64,000 nucleotides of DNA from Flavobacterium jejuense (GTDB lineage: Bacteria > Bacteroidota > Bacteroidia > Flavobacteriales > Flavobacteriaceae). The DNA lies in assembly GCF_006491595.2 (NCBI RefSeq), contig NZ_VEVQ02000010.1, forward strand, positions 94,369 through 158,368, read 5' to 3'. Positions 9,221-16,054 of this stretch are shown piece by piece. Within the stretch, counting starts at the first letter, position 1, and each line of letters opens with the position of its first letter. The notes below the pieces were generated by a model that worked only from the letters and a program-made list of their open reading frames with translations, was not told the DNA's origin and searched no databases. The position numbers and the translations under genes were made by a program.

Positions 9221-10201
9221 TTACAAAACCATCAAATTACAACCTCTAATGTCAGAATTATCAAAACGTCCCAACACTTCGAAAGAATGGTTGGGATTTT
9301 TTTTACCCAAATCTTGCGTAGCAATAAACGAGCATGAATTGATGTTTGCTAAATCTATTACGTTAATTCCACCCGTTTTTCCGTAATCAACATAAGATAA
9401 AGCATCTTCTGTGTCTCTAGTGAGAATTTGCATCCACGGTGGACATTCAAAAACACCATTTCCTAAGGAATAAGCTTGCGACAATAATTCGGTCATGCCA
9501 TATTCAGAATGAATGACAGGAACTCCAAAACCTTGGCATAAAATTTTATGTAATTCTTCACGAATAATTTCTTTTCGTTTCCCCTTCATTCCTCCTGTTT
9601 CCATGATAATCGTATTCTTTAACTCAAATTGATGCAGTTCAATTAAATCCAATAAAGCATAAGTCACACCAATTAAAATTACATTTTGACCCGATTTGTC
9701 TAATGTAATTAATTTGGTAACCAAATCCTGATAATTATTCAAATAAAATCCCGAATCTGGATGATTACTACTTTGAATTAGATCATCAACCATATAAATT
9801 AAAGAAGAACCCTCTCTTTCTAAATAGGATGGAAGTAAAGCTAAAATACAATAATCTTCAATATTGCCATAAAACTCAGAAAACCCTTTGCGATAACTTT
9901 GTTCGTAAACAGAAAGATCCGTTACAAAATGTTTACTAGTTTGCGTTCCAGTTGTGCCACTACTGGTAAAGGTTTCTTGGACACTTTCTGTAGTACTTAT
10001 AATTTCATGGCTTTTAAAAAATTGAATAGGTAAAAAAGGAATTTCTACAAGCGTTTTTACATTGGATTTGTCCTTTCCTAATAAAGAGCAAAATTCGTTA
10101 TAGACTTTATTGTTGTCAAATTGATATCGAAAAACTTTAAGGGCTAGTTTTTCAAAATCTCTTTTACTTGAAATGGTAAATATATCTTCGGTTGCAATCA
10201 T
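9221..10201 (-). CDS. LuxE-like acyl-protein synthetase
   Basis: A 326-residue protein of the LuxE acyl-protein synthetase family, which belongs to the adenylate-forming superfamily and in luminous bacteria activates fatty acids as acyl-AMP. Seen: PFLPIQFFKSHEI (about residues 53-65), TFTSSGTTGTQTSKHF (an ATP/P-loop-like Ser-Gly-Thr-Thr-Gly run), METGGMKGKRKEI, and SEYGMTELLSQAY. No luxA, luxB, luxC or luxD genes are nearby, so the role is not bioluminescence. In Flavobacteriia it occurs alone, and its acyl substrate is unknown. It is preceded by a long leader that holds a conserved hairpin element (10262-10325). Confidence 0.87.
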   Translation of the reverse strand: MIATEDIFTISSKRDFEKLALKVFRYQFDNNKVYNEFCSLLGKDKSNVKTLVEIPFLPIQFFKSHEIISTTESVQETFTSSGTTGTQTSKHFVTDLSVYEQSYRKGFSEFYGNIEDYCILALLPSYLEREGSSLIYMVDDLIQSSNHPDSGFYLNNYQDLVTKLITLDKSGQNVILIGVTYALLDLIELHQFELKNTIIMETGGMKGKRKEIIREELHKILCQGFGVPVIHSEYGMTELLSQAYSLGNGVFECPPWMQILTRDTEDALSYVDYGKTGGINVIDLANINSCSFIATQDLGKKNPNHSFEVLGRFDNSDIRGCNLMVL

Positions 10202-10261
10202 TTTAATTAAATTCTATTTTATTTGTAGGAGCACAAAATAGACCTTCGGTTGAAAAGCACA

Positions 10262-10325
10262 CCTGCTATCCACTATATCTTTGCTTTTTTAAAGAAAAAA
10301 GCAAAGGATGCCGTTCCTATCAGGG
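10262..10325 (-). other. Structured intergenic element (long hairpin with conserved-looking flanks)
   Basis: A perfect 12-bp stem (10279-10290 with 10295-10306) around an AAAG loop is enclosed by a CCTG/CAGG outer pair (10262-10265 with 10321-10324). On the minus strand it reads CCCTGATAGGAACGGCATCC, the stem, then GATATAGTGGATAGCAGG. The flanks (CCCTGAT..GGCATCC and GATAT..GGATAGCAGG) resemble an intergenic element I recall recurring in Flavobacteriia genomes with a variable central hairpin. That is recollection, not a search. The element lies in the predicted leader of the LuxE-like gene. It has no T-run, so it is not a simple terminator. Confidence 0.55.
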
Positions 10326-10421
10326 CTATACATCACATTTCCAATTTCTAGATGCCCTTTTCAAGGAAAGTAAATACAAACCAAAAAATTATATTCTGGC
10401 TAACTAAAATTGAAATCTTTG

Positions 10422-10429
10422 CAAAAGTA
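10422..10429 (-). promoter_or_regulatory. -7 promoter element upstream of the LuxE-like gene
   Basis: On the minus strand the sequence reads TACTTTTG, an exact TAnnTTTG match. Transcription would start near 10415, giving a leader of about 215 nt that contains the structured element at 10262-10325. Confidence 0.45.
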
Positions 10430-10435
10430 TAAAAT

Positions 10436-10475
10436 AAAAAAAGCACCAACTATATGTGTTGGTGCTTTTAATTTT
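10436..10475 (-). terminator. Bidirectional terminator downstream of the 10487-11485 gene
   Basis: GCACCAAC (10443-10450) pairs with GTTGGTGC (10458-10465) around a 7-nt loop. There is an A-run on the left and a T-rich tract on the right, so it can act on either strand. It lies directly after the stop of the minus-strand gene. The same 8-bp stem is used by the terminator at 12496. Confidence 0.88.
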
Positions 10476-10486
10476 TTTTAAATGTA

Positions 10487-11485
10487 TTATTTACTTTTTT
10501 CTAGTAATTTTTTCACCAAAGCTTTTAATTCTTCAATTTCTTGATTTTGCTTCTCATTTATTTTGTTCTGCTCAATTATATACAAAGTCAATTCTTCAAT
10601 TTTTTCTTGTTGAATTTTAGCCATTTCTCCTAACTCTAAACCATTTCCTTTTACTTCTTTTGCGCTAGGAACATTAATTAAATGACCGTTTTCTTTAATG
10701 TGGTTTTCAACTTCTTTTAATGAAGGCAAATCGTAATCTTTATTGAAAACATAATCTGCCCAAGTATTGTAAACTTTAACTTCTTCTGCTCTAATCTTTC
10801 CTTTTACTGATAAGCGATAAATTTCTGATCCATCAGTAAAATTATAAGTTCCAATTCCAATATTTGAATCAGTTAGTATGTCTCCTTGAATCAAGGAACT
10901 TCCTTTTACAACAAACTTATGAGTTGACATTATTGGGTCATTTGAAAAACCACCAATAATTACTTTACTATTTGATTTAGGAATTTGCAAATAAGCTCCT
11001 CTTTGATCACCATAATCATTTACTTTAAAAAATTCTCCTTGTGATTGATCATATAAGGTAAGTAGTGTGGTTGATCCTTCATATATATTTATATTAAATC
11101 TTTCTTTTCCAAGTCTATCATTTATGAAAAAACCTACTGCTTTAATATTGTATGGGCTTATCATTGACATGTCATACATGTTGAATATTCTTCTTTGAGA
11201 ATTTATAGGGTTAGTTTTTCCTGCAGCAAAAATTATACTTTCATTTATTCCTTCATCATAATTTGAGAATGTTTCATCAGATAATTCTCTACCAGAAAAA
11301 TCTCCTTTTTTTGCTTTTAAGTCTCCGTTAACTTCAAGCTTACTTGTGGGAGTTGTTGTTCCAATTCCTATGTTTTCTGTTGAAGGATTGGTTGTTGAAG
11401 AAACTTGTCCATTAGGACTGCTTATTTGTGAATAAGTAATATAACTTATAAAGAACATTAATAATGTTGAAAAAGAAAAGTTCAT
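10487..11485 (-). CDS. Secreted tail-fibre-like protein with C-terminal coiled coil
   Basis: A 332-residue exported protein of unknown function. The N-terminus is a signal peptide ending near SYITYSQ. Residues 36-60 (NIGIGTTTPTSKLEVNGDL) are a motif very common in Bacteroidota surface proteins with phage-tail-like heads. The C-terminal part has DYDLPSLKEVE, then NGHLINVPSAKEV and a charged heptad region (residues about 285-332) that should form a coiled coil. This tail resembles the end of proteins carrying endosialidase-type chaperone domains, although no clear autocleavage site was seen. A -7 element (TATTTTTG, minus strand 11506-11513) lies upstream. It is divergent from the methyltransferase gene. 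Confidence 0.75.
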   Translation of the reverse strand: MNFSFSTLLMFFISYITYSQISSPNGQVSSTTNPSTENIGIGTTTPTSKLEVNGDLKAKKGDFSGRELSDETFSNYDEGINESIIFAAGKTNPINSQRRIFNMYDMSMISPYNIKAVGFFINDRLGKERFNINIYEGSTTLLTLYDQSQGEFFKVNDYGDQRGAYLQIPKSNSKVIIGGFSNDPIMSTHKFVVKGSSLIQGDILTDSNIGIGTYNFTDGSEIYRLSVKGKIRAEEVKVYNTWADYVFNKDYDLPSLKEVENHIKENGHLINVPSAKEVKGNGLELGEMAKIQQEKIEELTLYIIEQNKINEKQNQEIEELKALVKKLLEKSK

Positions 11486-11537
11486 TTTATAGATTTTAAT
11501 TTATACAAAAATAATTATTTTTTGAAGAATTACATGT

Positions 11538-11545
11538 TATATTTG
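11538..11545 (+). promoter_or_regulatory. -7 promoter element almost touching a start codon
   Basis: TATATTTG matches TAnnTTTG and ends 4 bases before the ATG at 11550. If used, transcription would start at or next to the ATG, giving a leaderless message. The minus-strand gene has its own element at 11506-11513. Confidence 0.4.
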
Positions 11546-11549
11546 AATT

Positions 11550-12491
11550 ATGAATTGGAAAATTAAAGCGACATTACAAAAAATTTTATCCTTAAGTTTA
11601 TTAGGTGATAAATTAAACCATATTCCAGTTACTTTAAGTCAAGAATATCACAAAAATGTTTTTAGCTATCAAAGTCATGAATGTATTCGTAAGTTTGATT
11701 ATTGTAAATCTGATTTTCTTAAAAAGGATAGAGTGGCTCTGGAAATAGGTACAGGTTATTCTGCTATTTCGGTGGTTGTACTTCGTCTACTTGGGTTTAA
11801 AAAAATTGTTACTGTAGATGTGACATCAGATTTGATTTTCTCTAGTTTTAAGAAACAATCTAAATATTTAAATGAAGATGTTTTTTTAAATGAAATCGTT
11901 TCGAAGAGTATTTATTCTAAAAATGAAATCCTCAAATTAATAGATGTTATACTAAGTAAAGAAACATTTAATGAACTTTTTGAGTTTTTAAATGTAATTT
12001 ATATAGCTCCTTATCAATTTGATGATATTGAAAAACATGTTTTATCAATTGATTATATAACATCTCAAGTTGTTTTAGAGCATGTACATCCAGATATTTT
12101 AAATTCACTTTTTGAAAAAACTTGTAAATGGTTAGTTGATGACGGTTTGTCTGTACATACCATAAATTTTATTGATCATTTTGCTAATCCAGGTTTTTTT
12201 CAAGACAAGTCTATTTCTGAATTTAATTTTTTAAGGTTTTCGGATAAATATTGGAACTATTGGGCAGGAAATTCGATAGCATATACTAATAGGTTGTCTT
12301 ATGTTTATTATTTAGAACTTTGTGAAAAAAATAAGCTTACTGTAGTTGATTTTATTGGCGAAAATTATCGTAAAAGAGTTGAGTTAGATTCTAATTTAAT
12401 TCATGAAGATGTGCTTAATAAGTATGAAGCTATTAAATGTATTGATGATTTAACCAAGTTTCAAAGGGGAACTTTAATTATATCTAAATAA
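11550..12491 (+). CDS. Putative SAM-dependent methyltransferase
   Basis: A 313-residue protein. VALEIGTGYSAISVV is a class I methyltransferase motif I (glycine-rich SAM loop), followed by KKIVTVDVTSD, whose acidic residue would bind the ribose. ITSQVVLEHVHPDIL resembles the motif IV region seen in small-molecule and glycan methyltransferases (often ..VLEHV.D). The acceptor is unknown. No signal peptide, so cytoplasmic. The predicted -7 element lies so close to the ATG that the message may be leaderless. It stands alone between the secreted-protein gene and a strong terminator. Confidence 0.72.
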   Translation: MNWKIKATLQKILSLSLLGDKLNHIPVTLSQEYHKNVFSYQSHECIRKFDYCKSDFLKKDRVALEIGTGYSAISVVVLRLLGFKKIVTVDVTSDLIFSSFKKQSKYLNEDVFLNEIVSKSIYSKNEILKLIDVILSKETFNELFEFLNVIYIAPYQFDDIEKHVLSIDYITSQVVLEHVHPDILNSLFEKTCKWLVDDGLSVHTINFIDHFANPGFFQDKSISEFNFLRFSDKYWNYWAGNSIAYTNRLSYVYYLELCEKNKLTVVDFIGENYRKRVELDSNLIHEDVLNKYEAIKCIDDLTKFQRGTLIISK

Positions 12492-12521
12492 AAAAGCACC
12501 AACGATAAGTTGGTGCTTTTT
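12490..12521 (+). terminator. Rho-independent terminator after the methyltransferase
   Basis: GCACCAAC (12496-12503) pairs with GTTGGTGC (12509-12516) around GATAA, followed by a T-run. The stem is identical to that of the terminator at 10443, so the two bracket the divergent gene pair. Confidence 0.9.
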
Positions 12522-12565
12522 ATGCTTTTTTGAGATTCTGAAATAAATTCAGAATGACAATAGTA

Positions 12566-14203
12566 TTATTTTACTACTAATTTTCTTGTAGCAGTTTTTC
12601 CCTCTTCGGTTACTTTAACGATGTAAACTCCAGCGTTTAAGTTTCCTGTGTTGAATGAATTGTTGATTACATTTCCTTTAGCTACTTCTTTACCTAACAT
12701 GTTGTAAATTTGAACATTCATGGTAGTATTAGCAGTAGAAGAGAAGTTTAAAGTGTTTCCAGATAATGGATTTGGATACATAGTTAAACCTTCAATTGCA
12801 TCAAAAGATTTTGTTGATAAAGCTAAATCACTTAAATCACGAGCAACAACTTGAGGAGTTCCATTAAATTCAGCAACTAGTACTGTTATGTTGTTAGCAC
12901 CCGTTGGAACTAAATCAGTATTAACTACATAATTAGCTTCAGCAAAAATAGATCTAAATGCCATAGTTGTTCCGTCAGAAATATCGTAGTTAGTATTTAC
13001 AGCAAAAGTTGTAGCTCCATTTCCGTCAGCAAAAGTAGCTCCGTTGATTTGCACTAATTCACTTTCATAAGCTTCAATATTTCCTGTAATATCAGAGATT
13101 GTTACTACTTCAGGAGTGATTGTGTTTCCAGTAGAAGAAGCAGTAATGTCTTCATAAGGCACTAATTGTAAAACGCCACTATAAAGTATTGCTTGTCCTT
13201 TAAGACCTGTCATTCCGTCACCTTCATTGAAAGTGTTTAATATGATTCCAGCATTATCATCAACTAGAATAGCAGCTGTTCCGTCTTGAATGTATTTCTG
13301 ATTTCTTGCTGCTCTAGTGTAGGTTACAATTGCTTCACTAGAAATTTCATAAAATAAGCCATCTCCATTTGCAATAACATCAGCTCTTAATGTAGCAAGG
13401 TTATTGACTACTGTAAAAGGACTAACTGTAAAATTTACTGTTGAGTTTACTGCTGGTGATATAGGTGTACCAGAATCATCAACAAGTTCCATGTAAATAG
13501 TATGTGCCCCTGTAGATAAGCTAGTTAAAGAAATAACTGAAGTGTCAAATTTATCAGTTGCTGAACCAGTATCAACAGTATAGCTAATGTGTCCATCTCC
13601 AGATCCTGGATTTGCTACGGCAAAATTTTGTACACTAAATGCTACATCAATATCAGTGTTCGGAGTTGTTGATCCATCAGTTGGACTTGTAATTGCTAAA
13701 CTAGGTGTTAATTGTGCTACGAATTGAAAATTATCGATATACATAATTGATGATCCCATCCAATTAGCAGAGGTGTCATAAAATCTAAATCCGATGTCAA
13801 TTGGTCCAGATGTAGTAGCTGTATAAGTAAATGTTAATGTTTGCCATTGATTTAAAACGGAATCATCACTATAATTTTGGTATGTCTCTACAAATAGTCT
13901 AGCTCTAGCTCCATTGTCTAAAGCATAAATATCTACTGAAACATCATATGTAGTTCCAGCTATAACATTTATTGTTTGTCTTAAATCTGTATTTGCTTGT
14001 GTTTGAGTTGTGATTGTGAATTTTCCAGATTTAACACCTTCTGATATAATAGTTGTTTCCTCTTCAATAGTTATTCCTGGATCATTTGTCCATGTATCTA
14101 ATACTCCAGTTGTAAAATTTTCAAAATCACCATTAATTGCTAGATTTTGAGAAAAAGTAATTGTGGAAATAAATAAGGTAAATAAAAAGTAAATTTTTTT
14201 CAT
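12566..14203 (-). CDS. T9SS-secreted modular protein (carbohydrate-binding-like domain, DUF5689-like region, type A sorting domain)
   Basis: A 545-residue secreted protein. Residues 1-18 are a signal peptide (cleavage near TFSQN). Residues 20-160 look like a CBM_4_9-type jelly-roll (NGDFENFTTG, then DLRQTINV, and IDNFQFVAQL at the end). Residues 165-260 form an Ig-like repeat (ITSPTDGSTTPN). Residues 265-455 resemble the DUF5689 OB-fold-like region common in Flavobacteriia exoproteins (QKYIQDGTAAILV, EGDGMTGLKG). The C-terminus (GLTMYPNPLSGNTL to TRKLVVK) is a type A T9SS sorting signal. No catalytic residues were recognised. A TACATTTG -7 element (14228-14235) lies upstream. It is last of a minus-strand run behind a TonB receptor. 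Confidence 0.82.
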   Translation of the reverse strand: MKKIYFLFTLFISTITFSQNLAINGDFENFTTGVLDTWTNDPGITIEEETTIISEGVKSGKFTITTQTQANTDLRQTINVIAGTTYDVSVDIYALDNGARARLFVETYQNYSDDSVLNQWQTLTFTYTATTSGPIDIGFRFYDTSANWMGSSIMYIDNFQFVAQLTPSLAITSPTDGSTTPNTDIDVAFSVQNFAVANPGSGDGHISYTVDTGSATDKFDTSVISLTSLSTGAHTIYMELVDDSGTPISPAVNSTVNFTVSPFTVVNNLATLRADVIANGDGLFYEISSEAIVTYTRAARNQKYIQDGTAAILVDDNAGIILNTFNEGDGMTGLKGQAILYSGVLQLVPYEDITASSTGNTITPEVVTISDITGNIEAYESELVQINGATFADGNGATTFAVNTNYDISDGTTMAFRSIFAEANYVVNTDLVPTGANNITVLVAEFNGTPQVVARDLSDLALSTKSFDAIEGLTMYPNPLSGNTLNFSSTANTTMNVQIYNMLGKEVAKGNVINNSFNTGNLNAGVYIVKVTEEGKTATRKLVVK

Positions 14204-14227
14204 TTTTTTAAGTTTTTTAAATGTCTA

Positions 14228-14235
14228 CAAATGTA
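14228..14235 (-). promoter_or_regulatory. -7 promoter element for the secreted modular protein
   Basis: On the minus strand the sequence reads TACATTTG, an exact TAnnTTTG match 25 bp upstream of the start codon. The gene can therefore be transcribed separately from the genes behind it. Confidence 0.5.
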
Positions 14236-14306
14236 TGAACAATTTTCATTTTTATGAAAATAGGTATGTAAAATAATAGTTAAATAAGAGATTGGGGTTT
14301 TAGTAA

Positions 14307-14657
14307 CTAATTGATAATTAGTTTTCGAGTGGCAGAAGCTTCTTCTTCTTTTACTTTTACGATATATACTCCAGTATTTAGAGCACTAATGTTTACTTCT
14401 TTTGTAGTAACTATGGCTTCAAATACTTTTTTACCTAAAACATCAAAAATTTCTACTTTCTTTTCTAAACCTAATTTAGAAGTGATGTAGATTTTTCCAT
14501 TACTTACAGGGTTAGGGTAAATAGTTAGTCCCTCAATTGAAAGTTCTTGAGTTTTGCTAGTACTTGGATTGCTTTTAGTGTTCTGTGATAAAGCATCTAC
14601 AGAAAACAAAAGGGTACTAAAAAGAATTATATAAAAGTATTTTTTTATCACTCGCAC
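14307..14657 (-). CDS. Mini-protein consisting of a signal peptide plus a T9SS type A sorting domain
   Basis: Only 116 residues. Residues 1-24 are a signal peptide (hydrophobic run ending DALSQN); about 15 polar residues follow; residues about 42-116 are a complete type A sorting domain (GLTIYPNPVSNGKIYI, EIFDVLGKKVF, NTGVYIVKVKEE, ATRKLIIN). There is essentially no passenger. The family knowledge is that this domain targets cargo through the T9SS and is removed or kept at the surface. The two sorting domains of this gene and its neighbour at 12566 are related, so it may be a duplicated end. It could be a degraded cargo gene or a real small surface protein; the frame is intact. Confidence 0.75.
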   Translation of the reverse strand: MRVIKKYFYIILFSTLLFSVDALSQNTKSNPSTSKTQELSIEGLTIYPNPVSNGKIYITSKLGLEKKVEIFDVLGKKVFEAIVTTKEVNISALNTGVYIVKVKEEEASATRKLIIN

Positions 14658-14712
14658 TATTTTATTACAGGGTAAATATAATCAAAATTTATAATACAAT
14701 AACAATGCCAAA

Positions 14713-14743
14713 TAAAAAATCCCTCATTTTGAGGGATTTTTAA
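14713..14743 (-). terminator. Terminator downstream of the 14761-15906 lipoprotein gene
   Basis: AAATCCCTCA (14717-14726) pairs with its complement at 14730-14739 around a 3-nt loop. A- and T-rich tracts flank both sides, so it could work in either direction. It lies 22 bp after the stop codon of the minus-strand gene. Confidence 0.85.
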
Positions 14744-14760
14744 CTTTTAGTATAGAAAAA

Positions 14761-15906
14761 TTATAATCCTATAGTCCAACCAGTTGTCCAAGAAGGAGCA
14801 TTTTGATTGCTTCCTGCTCCAGTATTACTACCTACTGTTATGTAAGAAGTGTTTGTACCTGCATATTCAGATTGAGTAGTGATAGAAGCTCCGAAATAAA
14901 TTGGGTTAAAAAGAACATGACTATTATCTATGTTAGCATTAGAAACAGCATCAGTTGTTGCGTCTTTAATTTTTAAACCTTTAGTAAAACCATCTATATA
15001 AATATTTTGACAATTCCAATATCCAGTTCCTTCTTTTAAATACATTCCATGCTCTGAACCAGCTAGTGAACCTTTTAAAATAGTAAAGTTTTTTAAAGTT
15101 GCATTTGTTCTAGGTGTTGCGTCAAAGTTGTCTCCATTGTTAGAACCTTCTACACCTGCTTTTTCAATATCTTTTATAAAAACATTTTCAAATGATCCAG
15201 TAAATCCATCAGCGAAATCTAATCCGTCATCTTGTGCATTAACAATTACCAAGTTTTTTGCATTAACGGCTCCACCAAAGAATTCTATTCCATCATCTCC
15301 ACTCATGTAAGCTTCAACGTTTTCAAATACTGTTCCAGATCCTACTGCGAATAAAGAAACACCATTAAATTCTTTATCACTTGAGAAAGCGGCACCAGTA
15401 TATTCAACTCTTAAGTAACGAATTACTCCTGAGCTGTCATTATTGTCTGAACCACCATAAGTTAAGTTAGATACTTCTGCTAAAGCTGACTCTCCATTAG
15501 AACCTCCTTTGTTTGTATATGCTTTTCCACAAATTACTAATCCACCCCAATCACTTTGACTTGGTGAGCTAATAGCACTTGTCATAATAACTGGATTGCT
15601 AGCAGTACCATTTACATATATGTAGGCTCCTTGAGAAATAGCAATATAAGCTGAAGTTCCACCAGAAGCTTCTACTCTTGTTCCAGCTGGAAATGTAACA
15701 GATGCACCGTTTTCAACAACAAATGGTCCAGTTAATTTGTAAGTTATTGATGGATCTAGTGTTAGCGTTTGTCCTGATTTTAGAGTACCTTGAAAATTAG
15801 AAGGATCAATAGTTACAACATTGTTTGTATCATCTCCATTATCTCTTGAACAAGATGATAGTGTTAAAGCTGCAATTGTTAAAGCAGATAATAATAATTT
15901 TTTCAT
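14761..15906 (-). CDS. Surface lipoprotein with beta-helix-like repeats
   Basis: A 381-residue lipoprotein. The lipobox ends at Cys19 (LSSC) and is followed by SRDNGDD, similar to the acidic lipoprotein export signal that sends Bacteroidota lipoproteins to the cell surface. The body has repeated strands ending in short turns (NGASVTFPAGTRVEA, SQGAYIYVNGTAS, DGIEFFGGAVNAKN, DDGLDFADGF), as in right-handed parallel beta-helices. Family members in Flavobacteriia are often mislabelled as multidrug transporters; no transporter features are present. It lies behind the TonB-dependent receptor and probably works with it at the outer membrane. No enzymatic residues were identified. Confidence 0.8.
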   Translation of the reverse strand: MKKLLLSALTIAALTLSSCSRDNGDDTNNVVTIDPSNFQGTLKSGQTLTLDPSITYKLTGPFVVENGASVTFPAGTRVEASGGTSAYIAISQGAYIYVNGTASNPVIMTSAISSPSQSDWGGLVICGKAYTNKGGSNGESALAEVSNLTYGGSDNNDSSGVIRYLRVEYTGAAFSSDKEFNGVSLFAVGSGTVFENVEAYMSGDDGIEFFGGAVNAKNLVIVNAQDDGLDFADGFTGSFENVFIKDIEKAGVEGSNNGDNFDATPRTNATLKNFTILKGSLAGSEHGMYLKEGTGYWNCQNIYIDGFTKGLKIKDATTDAVSNANIDNSHVLFNPIYFGASITTQSEYAGTNTSYITVGSNTGAGSNQNAPSWTTGWTIGL

Positions 15907-15937
15907 TTTAGATTGTGTTATTTTAATTTTAATACAG

Positions 15938-15945
15938 CAAATTTA
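15938..15945 (-). promoter_or_regulatory. -7 promoter element for the surface lipoprotein gene
   Basis: On the minus strand the sequence reads TAAATTTG, an exact TAnnTTTG match 32 bp upstream of the start codon. Because a terminator precedes it (16002-16027), the lipoprotein gene is probably transcribed on its own. Confidence 0.5.
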
Positions 15946-15993
15946 AGTATAGATTGCTACTAGAGTTTTATGTAAATGTTATGTGTTTATTAA

Positions 15994-16029
15994 TAAAAAA
16001 AGGGCTGTCTTTATGGAAAAACAGCCCAA
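15994..16029 (-). terminator. Terminator downstream of the TonB-dependent receptor
   Basis: GGGCTGT (16002-16008) pairs with ACAGCCC (16021-16027). On the minus strand the stem is followed by TTTTTTTATT. It separates the receptor gene from the lipoprotein gene. Confidence 0.85.
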
Positions 16030-16054
16030 TCTTTATTAATTGTTAATTTATTGT

